Assembly: GCA_002900995.3 (NCBI GenBank)
Contig: CM035306.1
Coordinates: forward strand, 310,001 to 374,000
Direction: 5' to 3'
Source of the DNA: Ganoderma boninense
Taxonomy: Eukaryota > Basidiomycota > Agaricomycetes > Polyporales > Polyporaceae
Length of the DNA: 64,000 bases
The notes beneath the pieces are model-generated. The model saw only the letters and a list, made by a program, of their open reading frames with translations, was not told where the DNA came from and did not search any database. Below, piece after piece: positions 11,734-22,206 of the stretch (positions within the stretch are counted from its first letter, which is position 1; every line of letters starts with the position of its first letter). Made by a program: the position numbers and the translations under genes.

Positions 11734-13631
11734 ATGCCCTCCGCCAGCTCTGCGGCTGAACAGCAGTAAGCCTTTTTCCATTCAGACTCTCCTCTTCCTG
11801 ACATGCGTATAGCTTCCTCCAATTCGCCATACAGTGGTCTAGCATCGGTAGTTATCCTTGACATATTCTCCCCCTTCGAACGTGCTGATCGTCGTGTGCA
11901 GTCCTCCTCTACTACGATTATCTCTTAACCTTCCCAACCGAGATCAGATACATATGGCGGGACAAAATCAAGGTTTCGACAGTGCTCTATATCCTCTATC
12001 GTTATGCGTTACCGGCCAATGTACTCTACCTCCTTGCGATTTCCAACAAGCTAGGGCACCAGGTGCGACCTCTACGTCTCTGCTCCCCTTCTATATCTGA
12101 TCGTTTATCCGCATTTCAGTGAGCTCAATTTATCCAAGAGAATCTCCGCCTCGGTCCTGATGAATCGTCTAGCTGCGACACGACATACAAGGCCATTGGA
12201 ATTATTAGTGTGCTCGGGCGAGCGGCAGTAATCTGTATGTTCCTGCACTTTTTTTTTCGATCTTCTCTAACATAACGAAACTCGCTGCTCGGCCCTCGCC
12301 TAGTCACGTTCCTTATGCGTACATACGCCGTCTGGTCCAAAAGCATGGTCATCCTTGTGGGCCTCGGGGCCATCGGGCTCACCTGTGTCATCCTAGATTG
12401 CGTGAGTAATGCCTTCCTCAAATCTCATCCGAATTCCTGGCCTTATGGACGTATTTACAGCTGCATGTTCCGGGCCTTAGATGCCACGGTTCCTTGTCAA
12501 ACCAACTGTGCGTCCCTACGTTTCTCTATCATCCTTGTTCGTTTACTGATCAGCTTCACTTATAGTGGTACGTCCCGTGGGTTTCTCCGCTACATCAAAA
12601 TATTGACCTTGTGTGGAGAACAGAGAACACACTGCTGTCCATCTTAGTCTGTGTGTTCGAAGCAAGCGCAACCATTCTCACCTTCGTGCGGAGCATCCAG
12701 GCGCTGAGGTTTGGAGGCGGCTCAATTGCGCTCAAAAAGCACACGTTGGACTACCTCATCGTCGAGCAAGGTGTTCTCTACTTTGGGTGAGCCATTAATA
12801 ATGATGCATACTCCCTTCGCTGAATAAGTATGATGCCTTTGGGGTGAAGGCTTGTCTCTGTGTTCACCGTCGGTGCGACCGTGCTGAACTTTGTGCGTTC
12901 CCTTCCAGCATAGTTTTCTCATTAAATAAATAAGCTGACGCCGCTCCCACTTTCGATCCGCAGAAAGCTGCTGTGTGTTTCGTCATGTCTCCTTTCCTCA
13001 TCAGAAATATTCCCTAACCGTCATTCAAGGGCGGTTTCCCGCAGCGCTTGCTAAACGCGATAACTCTGCCGTACGTCTCATGAACCCGAACTCATAATTC
13101 TGTCGCTGCGCGGTACTCAGCTCACCCTCCATGCCCACACACAGTATCTCCGGTCTCCTCACCGCACGCTTCATACTCCGCATCCGCGCCTACAACCAGA
13201 ACAAAAACCCATTGGGCGGTGGCAGCCACACGACCGGTACATCAAACAACTTCTCAAGCTTCAATGCAGCATCTCGGAACATCGTGGGCGGCGTACGCTC
13301 ATCGCTCGCAGACGAATTTGGCGAAGACCCGTACGACATGGTGTTCCGCGTGTCGCAATCTCAGACCACTACCATGGGCCTCTCGCTGGAGTCCGATCAG
13401 GGTGAGGGTCCGAAGCACGACGATGGCGGCGGGGTCGTCGCAGAGCTTCTCGAGCAGATGCGGCGCGGGATGGAATGGGTGGATTATGGGGACGGGATTA
13501 ACAGCGTGGAGGAGTCTCGGTTTGATGAGGAGAAACATCAGACGATGGCCATGGATGGGGACATTATAGCGCGAGAAGTAGACGAGCATGGTCGCGACGG
13601 TAGCCGCATGAGCGCAGAAGTGCAGCCGTGA
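11734..13631 (+). CDS. DUF6533 family multi-pass membrane protein
   Basis: The start ATG (11734) has a CCCACC leader. Exon 1 (11734-11765), exon 2 (11813-11847) and exon 3 (11902-12062) join to give the DUF6533 signature YYDYLLTFPTEIRYIW followed by a helix with LYRYALPANVLYLL. Later blocks are GIISVLGRAAVI (to 12234), MRTYAVWSKSMVILVGLGAI (12304-12401), TLLSILVCVFEASATIL with HTLDYLIVEQGVLYF (12566-12786), VSVFTVGATVLNF (12850-12892) and SGLLTARFILRIR, then a long polar C-terminal tail. About seven hydrophobic helices are seen. The gene is typical of basidiomycetes, which carry many paralogs; their function is unknown. Two junctions (into the exon near 12.12-12.16 kb and from 12.46-12.52 to 12.57 kb) need unusual splice sites to stay in frame. 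They may be real or may mark early decay. Confidence 0.72.
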
Positions 13632-13944
13632 CGGTGCACGAGAGCGGGTCTGGGGAACACGGACAGTAAACGACTAGGTATATCGCAATCGTAGTTTCAG
13701 CGAAGTATGTGTAACTTACGAAGATGGCTATGGTATTCTATCAACGACTTAAAGAATATAAGAATATATTCAAGAAAGAAGGCGTGCATAGTTGACTAGA
13801 GCTCAAGTGCAAGCTCGGTCTGAAGTTTCCGGCGGTGCAGCAAGTCAAAAGCTGCATACTCGGGCGCTCAGCGACTCTGGCGCGCACCGTCATCGTGCGC
13901 GACGGCGGCGGCCATTGCTGTCGCCAACGTACACAACCTATACC

Positions 13945-14915
13945 ATGCGCATTCCGATTCCCGGTCTCGCTTTCACTCTTGCGCCCCTCCCTGCTGCCTA
14001 CTGTCTCCGCAAACGCTCCCTATCACCGTCTGTGGCCGCCGCCGCCTTCGCCGTTGCATACACAATGATGTCTGTCGGACGTTATATCCTCGGAGTCGCC
14101 CTGAGTGTGTTCTATCTTACAGGGTCGCGCGCGACGAAGGTTTGAAAAACACTCAAGCAGCAGTTTGAAGAGGGATACCAGGCTGCTGGACACAGGAACG
14201 CGGCCCAGGTGTTTCTGCAACTCCCTCTCGGCCGCAATCACCTCACTGCTGTGGAGCGCGCTGTACGACCCGCACTCGTGGGTGGCGAAGGGATTGAGGG
14301 CTTTGGATCGGGACATGGGGCTAGGGTAGCATAAGGTGCGGTTCGATGTCGAGGGGTGGTGTCCACTTACGCCGCCCCATGTGGCCTCATGGAGTCGGGT
14401 TCTTATATTCGTGACGCTTAGTTGAGTCGTTCTTCATATTCAAGCCACAGTCTTCCCTGCATCCTCTAAAAGCCCGCGAACAGGCATTTCGCATGCTGTC
14501 TGGGGGACACACTAGCGTCCGAGCTCGGTATCCTCTCGCGCTCCCCACCTATCCTGATCACGACCTTCAAACCTGTGCCTCCTGGGACGAACGGTGGGAT
14601 GTCCACCACTGGAACACTTGCGCCTTTCGGTGGTGGGTGTGTTTACATTTGCTCAGATTGACGACTGACGTCGTATACCCCCTTTGCTATGTTGCTGAGG
14701 CGGTTTCAACTTCTGTACGAAGCTCAGTGACCACGTTCTTGGCGTACAGTTCGACTCGCTTCTTGGCGCTACGGTGCAGCGTACTCGCTTCGTGAACGCA
14801 ACGAAGCGGATCTGAACGGTGGACGCTGGTGCGCTTGATCCACGAGTGGACGTGAAGGTGATCAGCGGGTTGTTTTGCTCACGAATACCAGGTCAGCGTT
14901 CATCCTGATGAAGCC
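13945..14915 (+). pseudogene. decayed DUF92/TMEM19-like membrane protein, copy 2
   Basis: From ATG 13945 the reading runs through a hydrophobic N-terminus, then LGVALSVFYLTGSRATKV and a stop. After it, the block GYQAAGHRNAAQVF continues, followed by a one-base shift (TTTCTGCAA against TTCTGCAA in copy 1). Further downstream, in changing frames, come LASELGILSRSPPILITTF, FDSLLGATVQRTRF with NATKRI, and a last weak VLTNN-like block near 14.88-14.91 kb. These follow the DUF92 order, so this relic is close to full length with several shifts and stops. It keeps the C-terminal half better than copy 1, and copy 1 keeps the central half better, so the two decayed independently after duplication. Confidence 0.75.
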
Positions 14916-15197
14916 CTGTTGCTGGCTAAGCGCATTTGAGACAGCTGAACCTGGTATCATCGATTGCTACTGCTCTTCTGCTGGGAGCCCTCGCATGAGC
15001 ATTGCGATCGACGCGTGCTGGCGGCTCGCACTCTGCGTCAACTTCCGAGGATCCTTTGCTGTAATTCTTTCGATTATCCCAGCGAGTTTATCTATCCTAA
15101 CTCATCTTGCAGGCTCAATCGTAATGTCAGAAAAATGTATTCTCTCGACTACTTTAATACAACATGTAGAGAGCCACGTTCCTTGGGGCTCTGCACA

Positions 15198-17144
15198 TCA
15201 AATGGCTCGCCTGTAGTCCACTACCTTCAAAAGATATCCCCTGTAGACAACTGGCCCACCCACAACCGCTCGGAGTCGCTCAAGACAGAGCAGGTCACGG
15301 TCGTCCCGACGACTCTCAGCGATCAACTCATCTAACGTCGGCGCCTCATCGTCTATCTCCTCGCCGAACCCTTGGCTCTCGTACTCGTAGAATTCGAGGA
15401 CATGCAAGCTTTGCGCCTTCATCGACGCTCGACGCTCGAATGCCAGCTGCATCGACGAACATCTCCGTTCGACGCGCGGCCCGACGTCCTGGTGCTGAAG
15501 GTACGTCGCAGCGTCGCATGCTCGTACGGTTTTCTTCGGTCCAATCTCTCGAGGTACCTCCCAACAGATGGTCACATAGCGCAAGGCCGGGCACAGCGGA
15601 CATCCGGGCACATCGGCCCCTAACGCATCGACCACGGCGTTGGGAGTGGTGACCCCACACACAGTGAGGCAGGTTAGATGAGGAAAGGCGCGAAGCACCC
15701 CAGCCCAGTCTTCCGCAAAATCTGAGTCTCCGAACGCGCCGCGGAATGCGTCAGAGATGATCGTCAAACGCGTGACGTGTGCCGTCTGGAAGACGTCTTG
15801 GATTCCGAGATTCGCCAGCGTCTTGTCGCTTTGGAACCACTGTCCAAGGAAGCGTCGAGACCCACCCGCAAGACAACGGAAGGTCCAGTCTCGACTATGG
15901 AAGCTATCTTCTGGTCCATACAGGATGAAGGTGTCGAAGGGATGGTGTTGCACCAGATAAGCGGGTAAGATATCGGAAAGATGGTCTGGCCGACAGGGGG
16001 TGAGGCCGCTGCAGTCGACTGAGGCTGTTGAGGGAATGCATGGATCCAGGGCGGCGAGGGCTACGTGTGCGCAACGCTCAGGAACCTCCTCCCCAAATGA
16101 GAGGCGCTTGAGGTATGGAAGCTGTACTGCGCCCGACTGTCCGACGCCTAGGGGTGGCCACCAGCGCGAACGTTTGTAATACTCGAGATGTAAATATTCC
16201 AGCTTGCAGCATCGGCTCAGCGCTCGTAGGAGGGACCTTGGCTCTGACCATGCGGGGTGAGGCCATGGCACCTCCCCTTCTACAGAGTCCATGTCCTGGA
16301 ATGAGTCCAGGTAGACTTTCTCCAGAGATCGCACTGCGATCAAGGGGAAGAAAATGGCGGGGTCAAGGCTGAGAATGCGGAGGCGAGGTAGACTATCATC
16401 CGGTACCAGAGGCAAACTTGCGAGCATGCGGGCGAGATCGGGTGGTTCCTTCTCGCTGGCGCGAACGCGGAGGTTTTCGAGAACTGGCATCCCCATACTC
16501 AGCACCTGGTACAGTTCGTGTAGATGGTAGAGTGTCGTTTTGACATGGAAGTCGACAACGTGGCTAAGGTAGGGAAATACCGCAGGCGGGAGAACACAGG
16601 CGGGAAGGGAGGGGTCTGCGACTAGTCCTGTCAGAGTTTGCTCTGCACACATTATAGCTGGGTGGTGCGCAGACCGGGCAAGTAGCATGTTTACAACCTC
16701 CTGCGATGGCTGAATATATCCGGCGATGGAATGCCCATCACGATAGGAATAGTAGCCGATCTTCCAGTAAGTTCGGCCATCGTGTTCATGGAATTGAAGG
16801 TTGGACACCGCCTGCGCCCAGAACGCGGGTGTGGACAGATACACTGTGCGCCATTTCCGGCAGACAGAGGTCAGATGGAATCCCTGTCGGTACTTGCTGT
16901 CGTGCATGAACCATGTCATGCCGAAGATCTTCATCAGAAGCTCAACGGGGAGGGAGTGAATGGGAGCCGCGGCGTTGTGGAGAGAGAGCATGTCGTACGA
17001 GAGGAGACGGTACTCTTCGTACTTGCGGAGAGCCCATGCTCGGACTTCGTCCTTGCTGAGCCCTTCGAGGCCCTCGCGATCCGCCGTTGGCATAGACGAC
17101 GCGAAGTCGGGGAGGAGGAAGGGGCTCGGCGACTCCTGCTTCAT
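15198..17144 (-). CDS. F-box protein, single exon
   Basis: One uninterrupted frame of 648 codons from ATG 17144; the frame is open upstream to 17216 but only through non-ATG codons, so 17144 is preferred. Residues about 60-110 hold an F-box-like motif: IHSLPVELLMKIFG, then SVCRKWRTVYLSTPAFW. The remainder has irregular leucine-rich segments (LRILSLDPAIFFPL, LPYLKRLSF, FPHLTCLTVCG) as in fungal F-box/LRR-like proteins. By family such proteins recruit targets to SCF ubiquitin ligases. Basidiomycetes have hundreds of divergent members, and the substrate cannot be inferred. The C-terminus is acidic. The absence of introns over 1.9 kb is common in this family. Confidence 0.85.
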   Translation of the reverse strand: MKQESPSPFLLPDFASSMPTADREGLEGLSKDEVRAWALRKYEEYRLLSYDMLSLHNAAAPIHSLPVELLMKIFGMTWFMHDSKYRQGFHLTSVCRKWRTVYLSTPAFWAQAVSNLQFHEHDGRTYWKIGYYSYRDGHSIAGYIQPSQEVVNMLLARSAHHPAIMCAEQTLTGLVADPSLPACVLPPAVFPYLSHVVDFHVKTTLYHLHELYQVLSMGMPVLENLRVRASEKEPPDLARMLASLPLVPDDSLPRLRILSLDPAIFFPLIAVRSLEKVYLDSFQDMDSVEGEVPWPHPAWSEPRSLLRALSRCCKLEYLHLEYYKRSRWWPPLGVGQSGAVQLPYLKRLSFGEEVPERCAHVALAALDPCIPSTASVDCSGLTPCRPDHLSDILPAYLVQHHPFDTFILYGPEDSFHSRDWTFRCLAGGSRRFLGQWFQSDKTLANLGIQDVFQTAHVTRLTIISDAFRGAFGDSDFAEDWAGVLRAFPHLTCLTVCGVTTPNAVVDALGADVPGCPLCPALRYVTICWEVPREIGPKKTVRACDAATYLQHQDVGPRVERRCSSMQLAFERRASMKAQSLHVLEFYEYESQGFGEEIDDEAPTLDELIAESRRDDRDLLCLERLRAVVGGPVVYRGYLLKVVDYRRAI

Positions 17145-17594
17145 TAGTATCCAGATTCCACTTGACAGTACCTGTTGTCGAGAACTGGCGGAGTTATAAC
17201 ACCGTACTTGGAGCAAGTCAAGTCTGGGATCGTACCTATGTGGAGGGCTGCGAGTTCGTGGTGTGGAAAAGGAATGCTATCAGATCCAGAATACGTGGCG
17301 AACCCGCGCGTGCCGAAGGCAGCCTCGTGATCTCCGCTTGGGTCGCCAACAAGCTTCCCACACGGAAGTTGGTGCAGACGCAAGGTCGAACCACTACTTG
17401 GTAAATTATACGACAGCAACAATATCGGGAGCAACGTGTAGAGTTCATAAATGTAACGAACAAAGACCGACTGAATCCCACCTGTCCATTACGTGCGACC
17501 TCGTAAATTATTCGAAACACAACGCGCAGATATAATCGAAGGCACCGAGTTCCTGTTCAAGACACCGAGGGAAGAAACACGCTTGAGGCTCAGA

Positions 17595-19593
17595 TCAAGC
17601 ACGTTTGGCCCCGACGTGAATGGCGATCGCCCCACGGCCAGGAACAGTTGCGGAGAAAGACCCTCCGGATACCGTAAATCTGCGATACTTGGTGAGCCCT
17701 CAATATGCCTCATATGCAAAACTACCTACGTTGAACCAGTGCACTGCCCGTTCGACAACGAGCCGCCGACAACGTCGCAGTACGACCCATCCGGGAGCGT
17801 CGTCGAGAATGTGGTCGACCACTCTGAATCCTCGTTGTTGATCGCGACAAATCCGAGAGAACCTGCATTCCCATCCCAGCCAGTCATTCTCAGTCAGTGT
17901 CCACCCTCTGCGGGTCGCAGATCAAGTAGCACGTACCACGGCCGAACGCGATCCGCTGGCCCTCCGGAGCGGCCCAGCTCGTCATTCCGGCGCTGCCGAC
18001 GGCATTGCGGAAGCCGACCATCCCCGCGATTGCCTGCCAGCGGTGCTGGCAGAGCCACCCGTTCGCGCCGCCACTGCCCGAACATGTACCCGCACCTCCA
18101 TTTGGCGCGCCAGCATTTGTGTTGGACATGGAGAAGCTGTAGCCAGAGAGGATCGTGGGCGTGCCGTATGGGTGTGCAAGAGCAAAAATGTTCGCTAGGG
18201 TGTAGGTGTTGGATGGAGAGTTGCTGTTCAGGTTGCCAGAGTTCTGCAGATGCGATCCGAGTTAGGTGTGGTCAGGGAGAGAGGCCTGGGGCACATACAC
18301 GTTCAGTGTCGTGGTTGGCGACAAAAACGTTAGCCTGACCGCTAGGCACCCATCCTATGCGTCATGGTCAAAACCAACCTTCTAGTGAGAACTGGTAATA
18401 TGCAAGCGCCATACCTCTGTTGTCGAGGTTCTGGAGATCGGAGAGCTGGCTGGCATGGGTAAAAGCATCCCTCAAAGCGTCTGTGAAACGGAACCTGGCG
18501 GATCATGAGTCAGTATCAGGCGAATCTGTACCGTGAATGCCACTTACTCTTGAACGTCACCAGTCTGGGTATATTCGTTCGGCGTAACAGGTTGGCCAGC
18601 ACCAAACACAACCTCCTGTGTGATATACAGGTTCTTGTCATTCTTGTTGAGGCGCGACAGGATGTTCGAGACATCGCCGACAGCCATGTCTGCAAGATCA
18701 ATCAATCAACGGTGCCGTGAACAATACGAGAGATCGAGACAGACGCTTCGCGGCATCCAGGCGGAGGCCGTCGACATCAAGGCTGAGCAGGTCGTTTCCA
18801 TACTCTGCTAGCCGACTGCGAACATACTCTGTCTCTGTGGCGAGGCTGTGATTTATCTCGTGAACGATCTGCACATCATCTAATGGACAGCGGGACACTT
18901 ACTCAGCCAAGCCAGCGAGCTCGCACGTCTGAACCTCGGTCGCGTTGTCCCAGTTGTTGATTCCATGCCGACATGAATGGAAGTCCTGATTCTGGTATAT
19001 TCCGGGGTAATTGTACTTCGTAAACGAGGAGCCGGCGTAGCCGGTGCCTGAGTCAAGGGCGGACATGTGGTTCCAGATGGTATCTGTACGGAGGTGGTAA
19101 TCGCTCGAAGTCGGCCATCGTAGTTGTGACATCGTGCACAAAGAATCATCGACTTACCGACGATGACACCCACCCCCGCAGTGTGGCACGTCTTGACCAT
19201 GTTCGAGAATTGATCGCGGTTCCCGTGCTTGGATGTGAGTTGGTACGAGACAGCCTGGTAGTCGGTCCACCAGGAGTCGCCCTGGATATGTTCCTGCGGC
19301 GGGTTTACTGTGGCGCAACGAGTTCCGAGGCTTGTCAGTCGTTGGGCGCGGTATTGACGTGTCGAGGTGGACGTACCCTGGACGAATCCATATCCAGCAG
19401 GACCGATAAAGTTCGTGCACTCCGCCGCGACGCTATCCCAACTCCACTCAAACATCTCGATGATGACGGACTTGTCGGTGGCGGGGGCGCGTCTTCCAAA
19501 CGCACGGGCTTTGAGCGGGCGATGGCCCTCGACAGCAGGAGAGAGAGCTGCAGCTGCAGCTACGAAAAAAGTAAGCTTAGACCAGGAAGGCAT
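17595..19593 (-). CDS. secreted alpha-amylase (GH13), ten exons, intact
   Basis: Exons 19593-19377, 19307-19158, 19083-18903, 18845-18745, 18689-18548, 18494-18415, 18354-18299, 18243-17937, 17862-17730 and 17679-17595 join in frame to 483 residues. A signal peptide ([18 protein letters not shown]) and short propeptide precede the TIM barrel. GH13 regions are visible: GYGFVQVNPPQEH, DTIWNHM (region I), [10 protein letters not shown] with the nucleophile Asp (II), ITQEVV with the acid/base Glu (III) and NHDTER with the stabilising Asp (IV). The C-terminal beta domain has [13 protein letters not shown]. Residue style resembles the bacterial-like GH13 group ([14 protein letters not shown]) rather than the Aspergillus Taka-amylase type. 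One donor (GTCTGT at 18744) is weak but restores AKHM. No starch-binding module is seen. Role: extracellular cleavage of alpha-1,4-glucans. Confidence 0.95.
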
Positions 19594-20250
19594 TGGTAAG
19601 GAGCGTCGTGGAAGAGGATGTCGGGGCCAAGAGAACGAATGAAAGTAGAGGGATCGTCCGAGGTCGAGCGCACAGAGTTTAAGAACAGCACGCGCGCCTG
19701 GTCAAGCGGGGTCTCGGCTGTCAATTAGGTCGGGAAGAAGCTCAAGAATGCAAGCCGTACGGGGTGCTGAGGCCGTCAGCGGTCGAGAACATCCTGGATA
19801 TTTTTGGTTGCCTGGGGTGAGGAGATCGCTGGATTTCCAAACTGTCGAGCATCGGTCGTGTAACAGAGCTAGAAGTCGGAGACGATCTCTCGAGTGCTGA
19901 AGCGGTGCGGAAAGAAGGCATGCGCATGAGGAATCAGGATGGAGCATGGGTGCCGAAATCAATCATGACGCACTGAACGGTGGAGTCCAATGTGGCAGTG
20001 TCACGCAACAAAGTGCTGCAGTCCGAGATTGCCACGTGGGTGGAGGCTCGATGGTACTCACATATTATGTAGGTCCCCAGCGTACCTGCCACTGCCAGGA
20101 ACTCAGGCCGATATGTGAAAGAATGCAATTCTGCTCATGTACAAGTGCAGTGTTGTGTTCCATTGAAGAACCAGCTACACTAGTATCAGGCCCGATCACC
20201 TACATACCCAAAGCATCACGCAACTTAAGCAGCGACCTCGCCCCCCTCTA
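19594..20250. other. intergenic: amylase promoter side and sedolisin 3' end
   Basis: About 650 bases upstream of the amylase ATG and downstream of the second sedolisin stop. No gene or strong TATA element recognised. Confidence 0.5.
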
Positions 20251-22124
20251 TCACACCCCAACAGCCCGCGCAAGCTTTGCAAAATCTGGCGTGCCCAGCC
20301 CAGTGACAGGGTCCCACCCCTGCCTCGCCGAAAACCCGTTCGTCCCACAGCCGGGATTCGAGCCATTGACGACGTCGTTGAGCGCCGCCTGGCCCTCGCT
20401 CGAGTACAGAAACGGATTAAGGAACCCGAGCGGGCTTTTCCCCTTAGCGAGGAGGCGGTCGTTGAGGAGCGCGACGACAGATGCGAACACGGGGGTCGAC
20501 GCGGACGTGCCGTCGAGCAGGTGCTCCCTGCCCGCGATGACGACATGATATCCGATGCCCTGCGCGGCGACATCCGGGTACGCGCGGCCGGAGGCGTTAT
20601 ACAAGCCTTGATTCATGCTGCCGAGTGCGGTGACGTAGCGGCGCGCAACGGAGGACTGGTAGGCGGGTGTGCCGAATATGTTCGAGAAACCCCCACCAGA
20701 GAGCGATGCAGCCGCTTCTGGGAAGCCGTGGGATGCGCCGACAGAGGTGATGAAGGGGCAGGTCGAAGGGAAGGTGGGAATAAACTTGGTACAGGTCGGT
20801 GTGCCGCGAGCCGGAGACGCCGCCATCGCCTGAGGAGAAGAGGAGGGATACGCCGCGTGCGCCCAGTTGTGCATATTTGTTGCACAGATTCCTGCGGGCA
20901 GGAGTGAGAACGCTGATAGGAACATGATACTGAGGCATACGTACTGTGCGACTTTCTGTGAGAGGCCGGGCTCGTTAAAGCTGTAGGACGTGGTCAGGAC
21001 AGTGGGAGGGTGGTCCTGACTGAGTAGCAAGTCCGCAAGGTCAAGCCAGCTGTCGATGTACTTGCCCCCCACGGAGATAAACTCGGTGGGGACGCCAGTG
21101 GCAATACCGATTGTGTATTGAGTATCAAGGTTAGATTCAGCGCCAGCCTGGCTGGCGTTCTGAGGGTTTGAGCCGCCATCGAGAGTCCGGAGGATGAACG
21201 TAGTGTTTGCCGGTACGTCGGGCCGGTAGTCTTGCAGGAAGGTCTGTCCAGAGGTAAATTCAGGTTGAGTACGACGATTTACAGTTATGTTCAAAAAGTA
21301 TGTACCTGAAGATCAGCCTGGTTGGCGTACTGTCCAATGAAACCAGCTACCGCAAGGTGATTCGACGGTTGAGTCGCAGGAGCCACCGGGATGTTATAGA
21401 TTGCCTGCAGGCAGGCAGGAGTGATACTCTTCGAACATGCAGAGGGGATGGGCTGGTTGCTGGCGTTCTGAACGCTCGGCGTAATCTGGTCCGGGGTGCG
21501 GAAAAATGGGAGGTGGCCCACTGGCTCAGGAAACGTAACCGTGGGATGGACAAAGTCCAAGTGGCCCTGAAGCTCCGCGGGAATGGAGTACGAGAGGGTC
21601 CGAATGGTCTCCATTCCGGTGTCGGTGTGTTTGAAGACGGAGAAATCTGCGTCAAAGAGCTCATTCGCCTTGCTGACGGGCACTTCTAACGAGAACCCGT
21701 CGCCGATCGCGGAGGTCGGCGTGGCGGTAATCCCGTTCTCCTTCAACCAGCCATTGACAGCATCAACACTGTCCTGCGCAGGAGCGACGAGCTGCTGCAC
21801 CTGTAGGCAGCGCAAACAAGCTAGAGCAACGTTTCGACTGAGATGAACAGCAAGGGCAGCGTACCTCAGACTTCGAAAGGTGCTTGCCATAGTTCGGACT
21901 CGACGGAGTGCTGACGTCGTAGAGCTTGCGCTCAAGCTCGGCGGTGTATTGCTCGGGGTGAGGGCGAGACGCAACTTGAGGGACTGATTGAGGTCCACAG
22001 AGCCGATCAGAGAGTAACCGGACGGGGGTCCTTCAAGGGCCTCGTGAAGCTTGAGGTTGCGAGTGGCGGGCTTGCCTAAGACAAAGGTGACGAGGGAGGC
22101 AAACAGCAAGCCGGAGGCAACCAT
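20251..22124 (-). pseudogene. second sedolisin (S53), two frame-breaking indels
   Basis: Same four-exon layout as the intact copy: 22124-21865, 21800-21306, 21243-20945 and 20891-20251, with introns of 64, 62 and 53 nt at the same positions. The signal peptide, activation domain, ESNLDTQY (Glu/Asp), SSGDGGV (oxyanion Asp) and DGTSASTP (nucleophile Ser) all remain. Exon 1 has an extra AC dinucleotide (AATACACCGCC) relative to the paralog, and exon 4 has one extra base near 20803-20808, after GVSGS. Each breaks the spliced frame. No other stop is found, so decay is recent, or the indels are consensus errors. The locus should be treated as a probable pseudogene until re-sequenced; with both indels removed it would encode a normal-length enzyme. 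Confidence 0.8.
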
Positions 22125-22199
22125 TGCGAGCTGATGACGGCTCGACTATCAGATAGTAAGGCGGGGAGACCTTGAGTGCTCCACACAGTCCTGTGAAGG

Positions 22200-22206
22200 T
22201 TTTATA
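22200..22206 (-). promoter_or_regulatory. probable TATA box of second sedolisin
   Basis: TATAAAA on the minus strand lies about 76-82 bases upstream of the ATG at 22124, matching the position of the TATA element in the intact paralog. Confidence 0.45.

Noticed and set aside
15198..22124. A biosynthetic gene cluster around the amylase, sedolisin and P450
   Set aside because: No synthase, transporter or regulator lies near, and the genes are on separate promoters with long spacers.
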